A stretch of DNA of 64,000 bases from Thermoplasmata archaeon (GCA_023269235.1 JAHFTW010000001.1:312729-376728), one strand, 5' to 3'; counted from the first letter of the stretch, positions 49,878 to 58,585 are shown. Numbers and translations are program-made. Notes: generated by a model from the letters alone, not told the origin.

Positions 49878-51080
49878 ATGCGAGCCTTCCTCGTCGTCCT
49901 CATCGCGGTCGCAAGCCTGTCCTTCCTGGGCGTGGCCTGCGCCCAGACGAGCGCCGACCAGGCCATCTCCGACGCCACCGACGGCGTCGGCCAGGTCGTG
50001 GGCGGGGTCACCGGGGGCGTTCCCACGGACGCCCTGCCCTCCATCCCGAGCAAGGGGCCTGACCTAGGCGGCGCCCTGAGCGCCGTCGGCCAGTTCTTCG
50101 CGCAGGTCGCAGGCGCCATCGGCGATGGCGTCGTGGCTGGCGTCTCCGCTATTTCCAGCACCGCTCTCGCCGCCTCGGAGGCCGTCGCCACCGCCGTGAT
50201 GGCCACCACGGACGCCCTCGTCTCCTCTTCGCAGCTGGTCGGGGCTGCCGCCAGCGTGGCCCTCTCCGCGTCCGGGAACGGATTGGCCGTCGCGGCCACC
50301 GCCATCGGGGACGCGGCCCTCACCGTCGCCGATTCTATCGGCTCTGCCGGCGCTTTCGTGGGCGCCCAGTTCGCCTTCCTCGGGGGCCTTTACGCCGACC
50401 TCGTCGGAGGCCTGCGCCCCTCCAAGATGCCCGAACCTGTCTTTGCTGGCATCGTCGCCACCGGGGCCGCCGCCAGCGCCACGGCGGCGGGCGTCGGGAT
50501 CTTCGAGTTCGTGCGCCGCTTCGGCGCGCTGGCCGGCCTGCCCGCCGTCGGCGGCTTCAGCCGCATCGAGGACGACAAGCTCCTCAACCACCCTCTGCGC
50601 GCCCAGGTGTTCCAGGTCATCCAGGCCAACCCGGGCATCCACGCCAGCGAACTGGCCCGCCGGATCGCCGTCGGCTGGGGCACGATCGTGCACCACCTCG
50701 ACAAACTGGAGAAGGGCGAGCTGGTCGCCATCCGCAAGGTGAACAACCAGAAGTGCTTCTTCGAGCTGGGCGGCAAGGTCAGTCGTGTGGACATGGCCAT
50801 CGCGGGAGCCGTGCGCGGCGACTCCGCCAACCAGATTGCCTCCTTCGTGCAGGCGCACCCGATGACGAGCCAGAAGGCGATGGCCTCCGAGCTCGGCATC
50901 AGCCCTGCCCTCGCGAGCTTCCACGTCAAGAAGCTCGTCGGCCTCGGCGTCCTGGAGAAGGCGCGCCGGGGCAAGCAGACGCTCCTCACGACCACCGAGT
51001 CGCTGCGGCGCGTGCTGGCCGGCGAGTCCGGCGCGGTGAGCCGTCCGCCTGTCTTGATGGCGCCCATGATGACCGTCTAG
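49878..51080 (+). CDS. Membrane-anchored double winged-helix protein
   Basis: 400 residues from ATG 49878 (ATG 49860 in the same frame adds six). A signal peptide or N-terminal helix (MRAFLVVLIAVASLSFLGVACA) leads to ~130 residues of external Ala/Val/Ser/Gly-rich sequence. A membrane helix near 190-215 (PVFAGIVATGAAASATAAGVGIFEFV) follows. Two cytoplasmic winged helices are at ~235-300 (LNHPLRAQVFQVIQANPGIHASELARRIAVGWGTIVHHLDKLEKG) and ~315-375 (SASELGISPALASFHVKKL-type). It would sense outside conditions and bind DNA. It starts ~290 bp from the NTPase gene, divergently. Confidence 0.78.
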   Translation: MRAFLVVLIAVASLSFLGVACAQTSADQAISDATDGVGQVVGGVTGGVPTDALPSIPSKGPDLGGALSAVGQFFAQVAGAIGDGVVAGVSAISSTALAASEAVATAVMATTDALVSSSQLVGAAASVALSASGNGLAVAATAIGDAALTVADSIGSAGAFVGAQFAFLGGLYADLVGGLRPSKMPEPVFAGIVATGAAASATAAGVGIFEFVRRFGALAGLPAVGGFSRIEDDKLLNHPLRAQVFQVIQANPGIHASELARRIAVGWGTIVHHLDKLEKGELVAIRKVNNQKCFFELGGKVSRVDMAIAGAVRGDSANQIASFVQAHPMTSQKAMASELGISPALASFHVKKLVGLGVLEKARRGKQTLLTTTESLRRVLAGESGAVSRPPVLMAPMMTV

Positions 51081-51128
51081 GCCGTGCAGAGCCCCATCGG
51101 CTAAACGCGCCCGTTGCCTGGTCCTTGC

Positions 51129-52157
51129 GTGGAGAGGTCCTGGGCCGTCCTGCTGTCGGGGGAGCACCCGGACCTGCCGCAGGCCGAGCTCAGGGCTCTC
51201 CTCGACGTCCACGCCCCGAAGTCCGTCGTCGCTCGGGAAGGCCCGGTGGCCCGCGTGAGCGGAGACGAAGGCATCCCGTTGGCCCTTGCCCGCATGGCGC
51301 TCGCGCACGCCTGGGGCGAATCATGGGGCGAGGCGCCCGACACGCCCGAAGGTCTTGCCCTGCTGGAGGCGCAGGTTCGCAAGCGTTGCGATGGTCGCGG
51401 CAGGCTCGCCGTCGTGTCCGAGCGCATGGGGAACAACAAGTCCGCCAATAGTCGCCTTCTGCAGCACCGGCTCGGCGCGGCAGCCGCAGCCGCAGGACAC
51501 CGCATCGACCTGAAGGCACCCGAGCGGACACTGTTCGCGTGGCTCGTGGACGGCCGTGTCGTCGTCGGCGAGCAGGGCGGCCGCCCCGACCGGAGCCGGT
51601 TCGAGGCGCGCGTGAGCGACCGGCGCGCCCACTTCAGCCCCGTGGCCCTTCACCCGCGCCGAGCCGCGAGCCTGCTCCATCTTGTCCGCGTCGCGCCCGG
51701 AGGCCGCCTCTACGACCCGTTCTGCGGGACGGGAACGTTCGTCCTCGAGGCCGCGCTCGAGGGCTACGATGCGTGGGGCTCCGACCTGGACGCCTGGATG
51801 GTCCAAGGCACGCTCCAGACGCTGACCGACGTCCCGCCCGAGCCACTCCTGGGCAACGTCTTCGTCGCCGACGTCGCCGACACGCCCGCCATGATGGGCC
51901 AGGTGGACGGCATCGTCACCGACCTTCCGTACGGCCGCGCCTCGACGGGGCATGGGGAGGGACTGGAGGCGCTCTACGGCCGCGCCTTCGCGGCGTTCGC
52001 GACACTGCTGCCCAAGGGGGCGCACGCCGTCATCGGCCACCCCGACCCACGCCTCGTGGACCCCATCGAGGGACACGGGTTCCGCGTCGTCGAGCGGCAC
52101 GAGGAGCGCGCCCACCGTTCGCTCACGCGCCACTTCGCGGTGTGCCGTCGCGTGTAA
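51129..52157 (+). CDS. tRNA (guanine10-N2)-dimethyltransferase (Trm-G10/TRM11-like)
   Basis: 342 residues from GTG 51129 (a TTG at 51114 is in frame). The N-terminal ~145 residues are a THUMP/NFLD-type RNA-binding part. The C-terminal methyltransferase has motif I DPFCGTGTFVLEA and the catalytic D-L-P-Y-G-R (N/D-P-P-Y type) near 270. Archaeal enzymes of this type form m2G/m2,2G at position 10 of tRNA. A CTAAACG box at 51101-51107 is centred 25 nt before the GTG, supporting the start and leaderless transcription. Confidence 0.9.
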   Translation: MERSWAVLLSGEHPDLPQAELRALLDVHAPKSVVAREGPVARVSGDEGIPLALARMALAHAWGESWGEAPDTPEGLALLEAQVRKRCDGRGRLAVVSERMGNNKSANSRLLQHRLGAAAAAAGHRIDLKAPERTLFAWLVDGRVVVGEQGGRPDRSRFEARVSDRRAHFSPVALHPRRAASLLHLVRVAPGGRLYDPFCGTGTFVLEAALEGYDAWGSDLDAWMVQGTLQTLTDVPPEPLLGNVFVADVADTPAMMGQVDGIVTDLPYGRASTGHGEGLEALYGRAFAAFATLLPKGAHAVIGHPDPRLVDPIEGHGFRVVERHEERAHRSLTRHFAVCRRV

Positions 52158-52359
52158 GCTCTTTACAAAACAGCCGCAGGAAATCGGCTTGCACACACCT
52201 CCTTTCGGCTTGGAGCACCTCAAGAAAGCGCCAAGCACACCAAGCGTTGAGTCGTTTTTTTTCTCTGCCAGGTGCCGTCCGTGGCCTGCGACGACGGCGA
52301 CGAGCACAACAAAACGGAAAGAGGGTGGGGCCGCGCGGAGCGCGGCCTGCGGCGCTCCC
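52158..52359. other. Intergenic region with T8 tract and palindrome, no gene
   Basis: About 200 bp without a gene. TTTTTTTT at 52255-52262 is probably the terminator of the methyltransferase gene. GGAGCGC..GCGCTCC at ~52337-52358 is a palindrome inserted at the point where the repeat copy at 52360 diverges from its relative at 14160. Confidence 0.5.
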
Positions 52360-52463
52360 GCGCCGCCCAAACAAAGCCAGTCTGGCATCCAGTCGTTCAA
52401 CGCGCCGACGCCGCCGGAGCCGTCAGGGATGCGCCGGAATGGGTTGGCGAACCGTTGCATCGC
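52360..52463 (+). repeat. Second intergenic repeat family, copy 2
   Basis: Matches 14160-14263 along ~104 bp (CGCGCCGCCCAA, TCTGGCATCCAG, CGCCG.CGGAG.CGTCA, GGGTTGGCGAACCG). Flanks differ, and a 22 bp palindrome lies just upstream only in this copy. No gene is assigned in 52464-52579, which holds the RNase Z promoter (GTTAAGA near 52548-52554). Confidence 0.6.
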
Positions 52464-52579
52464 TCGAAACAGCTACGTTGCGATGCCCGCGCGACACAAT
52501 CCGTCGCATCGCGGCCAATCCTTCCAATCCCGTTGGCAAACGCCGCCGTTAAGAGCAGGCACAGGTTGGAGTCGGTGTC

Positions 52580-53512
52580 ATGCGGGACCCGGGCGCCCAA
52601 CTCTCGGTCACGTTCCTGGGCACGGGGGCGAGCTGGCCCACCGCCGAGCGCGGCCTCAGCGCCATCGCCGTGAAGCGCGGCGGCGAGATCCTGCTCTGGG
52701 ACTGCGGCGAAGGCACGCAACGCCAGTTCCAGAAATCCGGCCTCTCCTACCAGCAGGTCTCGCAAATCTGGTTGACGCACTACCACGGCGACCACTGCTA
52801 CGGCGTCCCGGGACTCCTGAAGACGATGGCGCTCAACGACCGCACCGAGCCCGTCTTCGTGTACGGCCCGCCCGGCCTGCACAAGATCGTGGAGGCGTGG
52901 AAGGTCCTGCGCGGCTGGCCCAAGGAGTTCCCCATCACGGTCACCGAGCTCAAGCCTGGCGACGTCGTCGAGAAGGCCGGCTACGCGGTCCATGTCTACC
53001 AAGGCGACCACGGAATCCAGAACCTTGCGTTCGCGCTCCAGGAGCCGGACCGTCCTGGCTTCTTTGACAAGCCCAAGGCCCTCGAGCTCGGCATCCCCGA
53101 GGGCCCGCTCTTCGGCAAGCTCCAGCGCGGCGAGACGGTCACCACGAAGGATGGCCGCACGTTCACGCCGGACCAGGTCGTCGGTCCGCCCCGCCCCGGC
53201 CGCCGCGTCGTCTACTCGGGCGACACGCAGCCCTGTCTCGGCGTGCTGGAGGCCGCCGTCGGCGCGGACCTGTTCATCTGCGAGTCCACGTTCACGCACG
53301 ACCTCATCGAGAAGGCACGCGAGGTGCGTCACATGACCGCCCGCGAGGCGGCCGGCATCGCGCTCAAGGCGAAGGCCCGCAAGCTGGTCCTCACCCACAT
53401 CAGCCCCCGCAACCGCGACACGAAGCCCGTGCTCGAGGAGGCGAAGGCGGTCTTCGCCGAGTCCGTCGTCGCGAACGACCTCGACACCGTCGAGGTCCCG
53501 GTGCGCGCATGA
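52580..53512 (+). CDS. rnz: Ribonuclease Z
   Basis: 310 residues, the normal length of archaeal/bacterial short-form RNase Z. The zinc motif H-Y-H-G-D-H is at residues 67-72, and further ligands are in GDHGIQN (~138), YSGDTQPC (~212) and the HIS motif LTHISPRN (~275). It removes 3' trailers from pre-tRNA, which fits a genome whose tRNAs lack encoded CCA. The next gene overlaps by 4 bp (ATGA). Confidence 0.95.
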   Translation: MRDPGAQLSVTFLGTGASWPTAERGLSAIAVKRGGEILLWDCGEGTQRQFQKSGLSYQQVSQIWLTHYHGDHCYGVPGLLKTMALNDRTEPVFVYGPPGLHKIVEAWKVLRGWPKEFPITVTELKPGDVVEKAGYAVHVYQGDHGIQNLAFALQEPDRPGFFDKPKALELGIPEGPLFGKLQRGETVTTKDGRTFTPDQVVGPPRPGRRVVYSGDTQPCLGVLEAAVGADLFICESTFTHDLIEKAREVRHMTAREAAGIALKAKARKLVLTHISPRNRDTKPVLEEAKAVFAESVVANDLDTVEVPVRA

Positions 53513-53976
53513 GCCCCGACCCGGAGCCGCAACCGGAAGAAGGCTCGACGGAGCGCGCGGCCCTCTCGTCCGAGGATGCCGCTCCGAAGCCCCCCTTGAA
53601 GGAGACGGCCCTCGAACGTGCCCGGCGTCTGCTTGCCGCCGCCATCCGCAAGGTCCCCGTAGTTGTTCCGGCCACCTCGATGGCCCCCGGCTCCACTCCG
53701 AAGGTGGACAAGTACTTCGGAGAGAAGCTTCCTCCGGTCTGCTCTCGGCTAGGGTGCTACGTCACCGACGACGGGAAGCGCTTCTACTGCATCAACCACG
53801 CCTGCCAGAAGCACCTCAAGCGCGAGACGAAGCACACGCGGCGCGGCAACCCCCTCAAGGCGGTCCAGTCGCCGGTCATCTACTTCCGCTGCCCGCGCTG
53901 CGACTCGCGCAACATCGAGATGCACGTCCTCGCCAACCGCTACGCCTGCCGGGCCTGCCTGCACTCCTGGCCGTAG
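53509..53976 (+). CDS. Zinc-ribbon protein of unknown function
   Basis: 155 residues, its ATG overlapping the RNase Z stop. The N-terminal ~70 residues are charged and Pro/Ser-rich, probably disordered. A cysteine-containing part (CSRLGCYVTDDGKRFYCINHACQKHLKR) and a C-terminal C-P-R-C ... C-R-A-C zinc ribbon (residues ~128-151) follow. It may bind RNA or DNA. Overlap with RNase Z suggests a role in RNA metabolism, which is inference. It converges with the UPF0201 gene. Confidence 0.72.
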   Translation: MSPDPEPQPEEGSTERAALSSEDAAPKPPLKETALERARRLLAAAIRKVPVVVPATSMAPGSTPKVDKYFGEKLPPVCSRLGCYVTDDGKRFYCINHACQKHLKRETKHTRRGNPLKAVQSPVIYFRCPRCDSRNIEMHVLANRYACRACLHSWP

Positions 53977-53982
53977 CTGGAC

Positions 53983-54393
53983 TCAGGCTGGCCCGACGAT
54001 TTCGCCGTCCACGGTCTCGGGGCAAAGCCACCAGGCCCACTGTTCCGGTGTCCTCGCGTCCCCCGCCTCCGCCTCGACGGTCACCTCGATGTCGCCGAGG
54101 ATATGCGGCCGTGGCGGGAACGCGACCTGGCGCGCCAGTGCGGCCTGCTTGCTGAGCCGGAACCGGATGGACTTCCCGTCGGCGGTCAGGCCGTGCAAGA
54201 TTTGCCCACGAGCCGTGTCGATGATGCGCAGCTCCCAGATGCGAGACCGGAACGCGGCGACATCGAGGACATCGCCCGAGACTCGACCGGGGCCGTCGCC
54301 GAGGCTGACTCCGGGGAAGAGGCCGAGGATGGCCTGCCGCACGAGGACCGGGTCCTCCGTCGGCCGGATGGGGGTCACCACCGTCACCTTCAC
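53983..54393 (-). CDS. UPF0201 family protein
   Basis: 136 residues from GTG 54393; the frame continues open upstream but family length and MKVTVVTPIRPTEDPVLVRQAILGLFPG fix this start. UPF0201 (COG1931) is an archaeal-specific family. The KQAALARQ and LGDIEVTVE segments near the C-terminus are also typical. Fold and distant relation to ribosomal protein L5-like domains suggest RNA binding, unproven. It is divergent from the dCMP deaminase gene. Confidence 0.82.
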   Translation of the reverse strand: MKVTVVTPIRPTEDPVLVRQAILGLFPGVSLGDGPGRVSGDVLDVAAFRSRIWELRIIDTARGQILHGLTADGKSIRFRLSKQAALARQVAFPPRPHILGDIEVTVEAEAGDARTPEQWAWWLCPETVDGEIVGPA

Positions 54394-54464
54394 GCCTGCG
54401 CCAGCGGCCGTCCGCCCTTGAGGGTTGGGGATACGCTGATACGCGCCCCAAGAATGGAACCTGC

Positions 54465-55220
54465 GTGGCCGCCGACCGTCCAACCGTGGAGCAGTACTTC
54501 ATGGACATGACCCACCTAGTCAAGGCGCGCGGCACGTGCCCCCGTCGCCAGGTGGGCGCGGTCATCGTCAAGGACAAGCGCGTCCTCACGACTGGCTACA
54601 ATGGTGCGCCGCGCAACTTCCCGCACCCGCTTGATGTGGGCTGCCTGCGCGACGAGCTCAACGTGCCGCGCGGCATGGCGGCCGACATCTGCCCTTGCCT
54701 GCACGCGGAGCAGAACGCCATCATCCAGGCCGCGACGACGGGCGTCAGCATCGAAGGCGGCGACCTCTACTGCACGACGCAGCCCTGCACGCAGTGCAGC
54801 CGCATGGTGGCCAACTGCGGCATCAAGCGCGTCGTCTTCGAGGAGTCGTACCCCGACCCGCTCGCCGTGGGCATCCTCACCACCGCCGGTGTCGAACTGT
54901 GGAAATGGGACGGCAAGAGCAAAGCCGCCACCAAGGTCAAGGGCAACACGTTTGAACAGGCGCAGGACGAGCTGCGCCGCCAATGGCGCGAGGCGCCCCC
55001 GTCGCTGACGCCCAAGCTCCCGATGGCGGGCGAGAACCCGCTTGCTCTCACGCCGCGCCCGGCCGGGGCGTCGCGCGAGGCGACGCCGACGGGATCCTCA
55101 CCGGCCTCGGGCGGCTACGCGGTGCGCGACCTCTCGTCGGCCCCCGACCGGGCCGAGGTCATCCGCCGCCTGGCGCAAGAGAAGGCCGAGAAGAAACGCC
55201 GCGAGCGCGAAGGTCGTTAG
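54465..55220 (+). CDS. dCMP deaminase-like cytidylate deaminase with C-terminal extension
   Basis: 251 residues from GTG 54465. The zinc/catalytic motif C-L-H-A-E-Q-N (His, Glu) and P-C-T-Q-C-S-R-M near residue 105 are complete, and R-Q-V-G-A-V and Y-N-G-A-P-R are the dCMP deaminase substrate motifs. It makes dUMP from dCMP for thymidylate synthesis. The last ~80 residues (Pro/Ser-rich then basic helix RRLAQEKAEKKRRERE) are not part of the usual enzyme. Its stop overlaps the convergent UPF0200 gene by 4 bp. Confidence 0.9.
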   Translation: MAADRPTVEQYFMDMTHLVKARGTCPRRQVGAVIVKDKRVLTTGYNGAPRNFPHPLDVGCLRDELNVPRGMAADICPCLHAEQNAIIQAATTGVSIEGGDLYCTTQPCTQCSRMVANCGIKRVVFEESYPDPLAVGILTTAGVELWKWDGKSKAATKVKGNTFEQAQDELRRQWREAPPSLTPKLPMAGENPLALTPRPAGASREATPTGSSPASGGYAVRDLSSAPDRAEVIRRLAQEKAEKKRREREGR

Positions 55221-55765
55221 CGGCCCAACCGGTCCAGGAGCGCCACGACCTTTTGCCGGAAGGCGTCGAGCGTGGAGTCGTTCACGAGCATCTCGTCGGC
55301 CAGCGCGATGGTGCGGGAGATGCCCCAGTTGAGCTCGCGCTCGTCGCGGCCGGCCAGCACGGTGCGGTCGGCGGAGTCGTCGGCGCGAGCACGGCGCACC
55401 ATGCGGTCGAAGCGGTGCGACTGGTCGGTGTGGATGGCGACGAGCGTGAAATCGGCGCCAAGTTCGCGGCGGAAGACGGCCACCTCATCGTTCGAGCGAA
55501 TGCCATCGATCAGGACGAGACGACCGGCGGGGGAGGCGCGGATGCGCTCCACGGTGCGCAGCGCCCAGACGTCCTTGCCGTGCGTCTCGCGCAGGCCGTT
55601 GGCGATCTCGCCGACGTGCTTGGCGTCACGGGGAAGGCCGCGCCGCTCGACTTCTTCCCAGATCAGGTCGCCCATGCGAACAACGGTGGCGCCGCGCGCC
55701 TTGGCGACCTCCATGGCCTCCGACTTGCCCGAGCCGGGCATGCCCGTGAACCCAAGGACGCGCAC
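55217..55765 (-). CDS. UPF0200-type P-loop kinase (CoaE-like)
   Basis: 182 residues from GTG 55765. The N-terminal P-loop GMPGSGKSE begins at residue 9 and the fold is that of nucleotide kinases. The family UPF0200 is annotated as archaeal dephospho-CoA kinase-like, but biochemical assignment is uncertain. D-G-I-R-S and the R-R/R-D-x-R-E lid motif (GRDEREL) are visible. The start is chosen at GTG because the family begins with V/I-x-G-F/L-T-G-M-P-G. Confidence 0.85.
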   Translation of the reverse strand: MRVLGFTGMPGSGKSEAMEVAKARGATVVRMGDLIWEEVERRGLPRDAKHVGEIANGLRETHGKDVWALRTVERIRASPAGRLVLIDGIRSNDEVAVFRRELGADFTLVAIHTDQSHRFDRMVRRARADDSADRTVLAGRDERELNWGISRTIALADEMLVNDSTLDAFRQKVVALLDRLGR

Positions 55766-55785
55766 GACCGGGCCACCGGTTGCGG

Positions 55786-56565
55786 CTACAAAACGTCGGT
55801 GTCGGCCCGCGCGGCCTTCCGGGCGTGCCAGGCATCGTCCATCAGGATGGCGAGCCCGATGAGGGCGGCGCCGAGGCCCCAGGAGCCCACGACGTCGCTC
55901 GCCCAGTGCGCGCGGACGACCACGCGGGCGACCCCCACGACGAGGGCGATGGCGACGGCCGTCCCGATGGCCCAACGGTCAAGGGGTCGGGCGCGCTGGA
56001 CGGCGCGGGTCCCGAGGAGGATGGCGACGGCCCACGCGATGCCGCCCATGGTGTGGCCGCTCGGGTAGGCGCGGCCGGTCCGTCCCGTGGGGAACGTCGC
56101 GGGAATGGCGTCTGGGTTGGAGTCGTCCTGGCGGAACGTGGTGATGCGCGTCGCGTTCCCGTCGTTCGCCAACGTCATCGTGGCCGAGGAGGCCGTGCCG
56201 TTCGCGCCCACTTGCATGAAGGCGTGCCGCGGGTAGGGGCGATGATAGGCGTCCTTGAACATGTCCACAAGGAGTCCGCCCAGCATGGCGGCGACGACGA
56301 GGATGAGGGCGGTCGCGACGGCGCCACTGCGCCAGGCCAGGAAGCCAGCCATGGCGACTGCGGCGGCGGTGATGACGTCGGTGCCCGGCATGGAGCCCCA
56401 GCCGCCGTAGAACGACCGGTCCGCGGCGCTGACGTGGTGGAGGACCCACTGGTCGACGTCGAGGTCCGGTTGGTCAAGCCAGCCGGCGGAGACGGCGAGC
56501 GAGGTCACCAGGAACAGGGCGGAGCCGCCCCAGACAAGGAGCCTGGCGCCCTGCGTGCGGTTCAT
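55786..56565 (-). CDS. PAP2-family phosphatase
   Basis: 259 residues with about six membrane segments. All three PAP2 motifs are present: K-D-A-Y-H-R-P-Y-P-R (KX6RP-type, ~105), Y-P-S-G-H-T (~168) and S-R/V-x-V-R-A-H-W-A-S-D (~217). It is therefore a better fit to the phosphatidic acid/undecaprenyl-PP phosphatase family than the 41747 protein. It dephosphorylates a lipid or isoprenoid (pyro)phosphate at the membrane. The start overlaps the stop of FabI by 4 bp. Confidence 0.92.
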   Translation of the reverse strand: MNRTQGARLLVWGGSALFLVTSLAVSAGWLDQPDLDVDQWVLHHVSAADRSFYGGWGSMPGTDVITAAAVAMAGFLAWRSGAVATALILVVAAMLGGLLVDMFKDAYHRPYPRHAFMQVGANGTASSATMTLANDGNATRITTFRQDDSNPDAIPATFPTGRTGRAYPSGHTMGGIAWAVAILLGTRAVQRARPLDRWAIGTAVAIALVVGVARVVVRAHWASDVVGSWGLGAALIGLAILMDDAWHARKAARADTDVL

Positions 56566-57482
56566 TTCTTCTGGCCGAAGATGAGGGGCTGGGCGCGTGG
56601 GCCTGCCGAAGCGGGGGAGCTCGCAGGCGTGGGTGCAGCTGGCGTCGTCGGAGGCGCAGGCGGGGTGCCGGCAGCGGCCTGGCCAAGGAGCTTATCGAGG
56701 TCCGGGGGGACGCCCATGATGCTGTAGCCGGCGTCCACGTAGAGGAGCTGGCCGGTGACGCCGCTCGCGAGGTCGCTGAGGAGGAAGTAGGCGGACTTGG
56801 CGACGTCCACCTGGTTGACGTTGCGGGCGAGCGGGGAGGCGTGCTTCATCCAGTCCAGGATGGTGCTGAAGCCGGGCACACCGGACCCGGCGAGCGTGCG
56901 GATGGGGCCGGCGCTGATGGTGTTGACGCGCACCTGTTTCTCGCGGCCGCACGTGTAGGCGAGCTCGCGGTTGAGCTCCTGGAGGGCGGCCTTCGCGGCG
57001 GACATGACACGGTAGCCGGGCACGAAGCGGTCGGCGCCGAGGTAGGTGAGGCTCAGGATGGCGCCGCCGGCGTTCATCACGGGCATCGTGTGGCGCGTGA
57101 GGCGCACGAGGCTGTACGAGGAGACGGTGAGGGCGGTGTTCCAGTCGGCCTCCGTCGTGCGGACTACTTCGTCCTGCAGCGCGGTGGCGGGGGCGAAGCC
57201 GATGGCGTGCACCATCATGTCGAAGTTGCCTGGGTGCTTCTGGGCGGCCTGCTGAAAGAAGCCGGCCACGGACTCCTCGGTGGCGACGTCGCACTCAAGG
57301 TAGCCCTCGATCCACGGCTTGTCCTTGAACAGCTGCAGGACGCGGCTGAGGAAACGCTTCTGGTAGCCCATGACACAGGTGGCGCCGTGGGCCGCCAGTT
57401 CCTGGGCGATGGCCCACGCGATGGAGTCGTCGGACGCGACGCCGAAGATGAGGGCGCGCTTGCCCTTCAGGCTGGAGCTCAC
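56562..57482 (-). CDS. fabI: Enoyl-[acyl-carrier-protein] reductase (FabI-type)
   Basis: 306 residues. It has an FabI-type NAD-binding start (GKRALIFGVASDDSIAWAIAQ), the AIGFAP segment and the catalytic Tyr-x6-Lys (Tyr157, Lys164; also Tyr147), equivalent to E. coli Tyr156/Lys163. The lid-like SAGPIRTLAGSG is present. FabI performs the last reductive step of bacterial fatty acid synthesis; archaea usually lack it. A ~50-residue Pro/Ala-rich C-terminal tail is unusual. It has a 4 bp overlap with the PAP2 gene. The likely explanations are transfer from bacteria or a fatty-acid-making archaeon. Confidence 0.9.
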   Translation of the reverse strand: MSSSLKGKRALIFGVASDDSIAWAIAQELAAHGATCVMGYQKRFLSRVLQLFKDKPWIEGYLECDVATEESVAGFFQQAAQKHPGNFDMMVHAIGFAPATALQDEVVRTTEADWNTALTVSSYSLVRLTRHTMPVMNAGGAILSLTYLGADRFVPGYRVMSAAKAALQELNRELAYTCGREKQVRVNTISAGPIRTLAGSGVPGFSTILDWMKHASPLARNVNQVDVAKSAYFLLSDLASGVTGQLLYVDAGYSIMGVPPDLDKLLGQAAAGTPPAPPTTPAAPTPASSPASAGPRAQPLIFGQKK

Positions 57483-57523
57483 GGGTCGGCCAACGGCTCC
57501 CGGCTTGAAGGTTTGCCGTTCGG

Positions 57524-58585
57524 CTACAGCCAGCCCCCGATGGTCGGGTGGTCGAGGAACGCGGAGTCGTAGAACCGTTCCGCCTCCGCCGGCACCTGGT
57601 CCCAGGGGATGCCGAGACGGTGGAGGATGTCGGCCCGCAACGCGAGGGCGGCGGCCATGTCGGCGAAGCGGATCTCGGCCGCGTCCCGGACGGCGATCTT
57701 GTAGGCGGTGTCGTCCACCATGTGGTAGATGGAGCCGGCGAGGAGATCGCGTGTGGCGAGCCGCGCGATGACGGAGAACAGACCCTCGCGGACTTTTTCA
57801 GGCAGTTCGGGCCACTCGTCGAATCGGTCAAGCTCCTGAAATGGGACGAGCGTGCCGTTCTCGCCAAGGTGTTGCGCGGTGACGCCGGCGGCGCCGCCCT
57901 GGAAACCCAGCCACTGGAGGTCGGCGGCGAGGTGGAAGGGGCGCGCCACGGCGTCGTCGAGGCCGAACGGGGCAAGCGCCACCTGCCACGCCTCGCCGGG
58001 GGAGCCGGCTTCGTCGTCGGCGCCGGTCGGGGTGGCGGGCCAGGTCGCGGGGTCGAACCAGGACGCACCGCGCTCCAGAAGGCGGGCAATCTCGACGTCC
58101 ACGTCGCCCCACACGCCGGCCGCCCGCGCGTTGCGCTCGAACGTGGCACGCACCTTGTCGGCCTTCTCCTGCTCACGACGCAGACGGAAGGGAGAGGCGA
58201 GATCCTGCACCTGTGCCTTGAACTTCGCGGCCAGGTCGCCGCCGGGGGCCACCTCGACGCCGCGGCAGCAGCGGTTGACGTACACCTCCGTGCGGCGGCC
58301 GAAGTAGACGTGGAACGGGAAGTACCGGCAGTGCGCGGGTCGCTCCTCGTAGGCCGTGCATTTGCGCTCCTTGAGGAGCGTGCACGCCCCGCAGCCGCCT
58401 TGAAGCCCAAGGAGCGTCATCCCTTCGGACCGCGTGACGGGGAGTTTGGGGAACTTGGAGCGCAGGCGAAGGAGCTCGTGGTCGTTCGCCTCCGCCGTGA
58501 ACGTGCAGCAGAACCCACAATCTTCCAGGCAGCGGTAGCGCAGCCCGTGCAGCTCCCTCGTGACCCATCCGTCCGGCGTCGTCAC
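57524..58585 (-). CDS. YkgJ-type cysteine-cluster protein
   Basis: 353 residues. The N-terminal part has the C-x3-C-x2-CC motif (RCLEDCGFCC) and C-x2-C (GGCGAC..ERKC), then C-R-Y-F-P-F and NRCC, as in the YkgJ/Fe-S or zinc cysteine cluster family. The C-terminal ~190 residues are specific to this protein and helical. The family is of unknown function, possibly a redox or metal-binding protein. Its stop is 41 bp upstream of the FabI start on the same strand; a GNAT gene overlaps its start. Confidence 0.8.
   Translation of the reverse strand: MTTPDGWVTRELHGLRYRCLEDCGFCCTFTAEANDHELLRLRSKFPKLPVTRSEGMTLLGLQGGCGACTLLKERKCTAYEERPAHCRYFPFHVYFGRRTEVYVNRCCRGVEVAPGGDLAAKFKAQVQDLASPFRLRREQEKADKVRATFERNARAAGVWGDVDVEIARLLERGASWFDPATWPATPTGADDEAGSPGEAWQVALAPFGLDDAVARPFHLAADLQWLGFQGGAAGVTAQHLGENGTLVPFQELDRFDEWPELPEKVREGLFSVIARLATRDLLAGSIYHMVDDTAYKIAVRDAAEIRFADMAAALALRADILHRLGIPWDQVPAEAERFYDSAFLDHPTIGGWL

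Noticed and set aside
52158..52579. A small gene in the 420 bp gap
   Set aside because: Short open frames here lack start context and conserved composition. The conserved stretch is better explained by the repeat shared with 14160.
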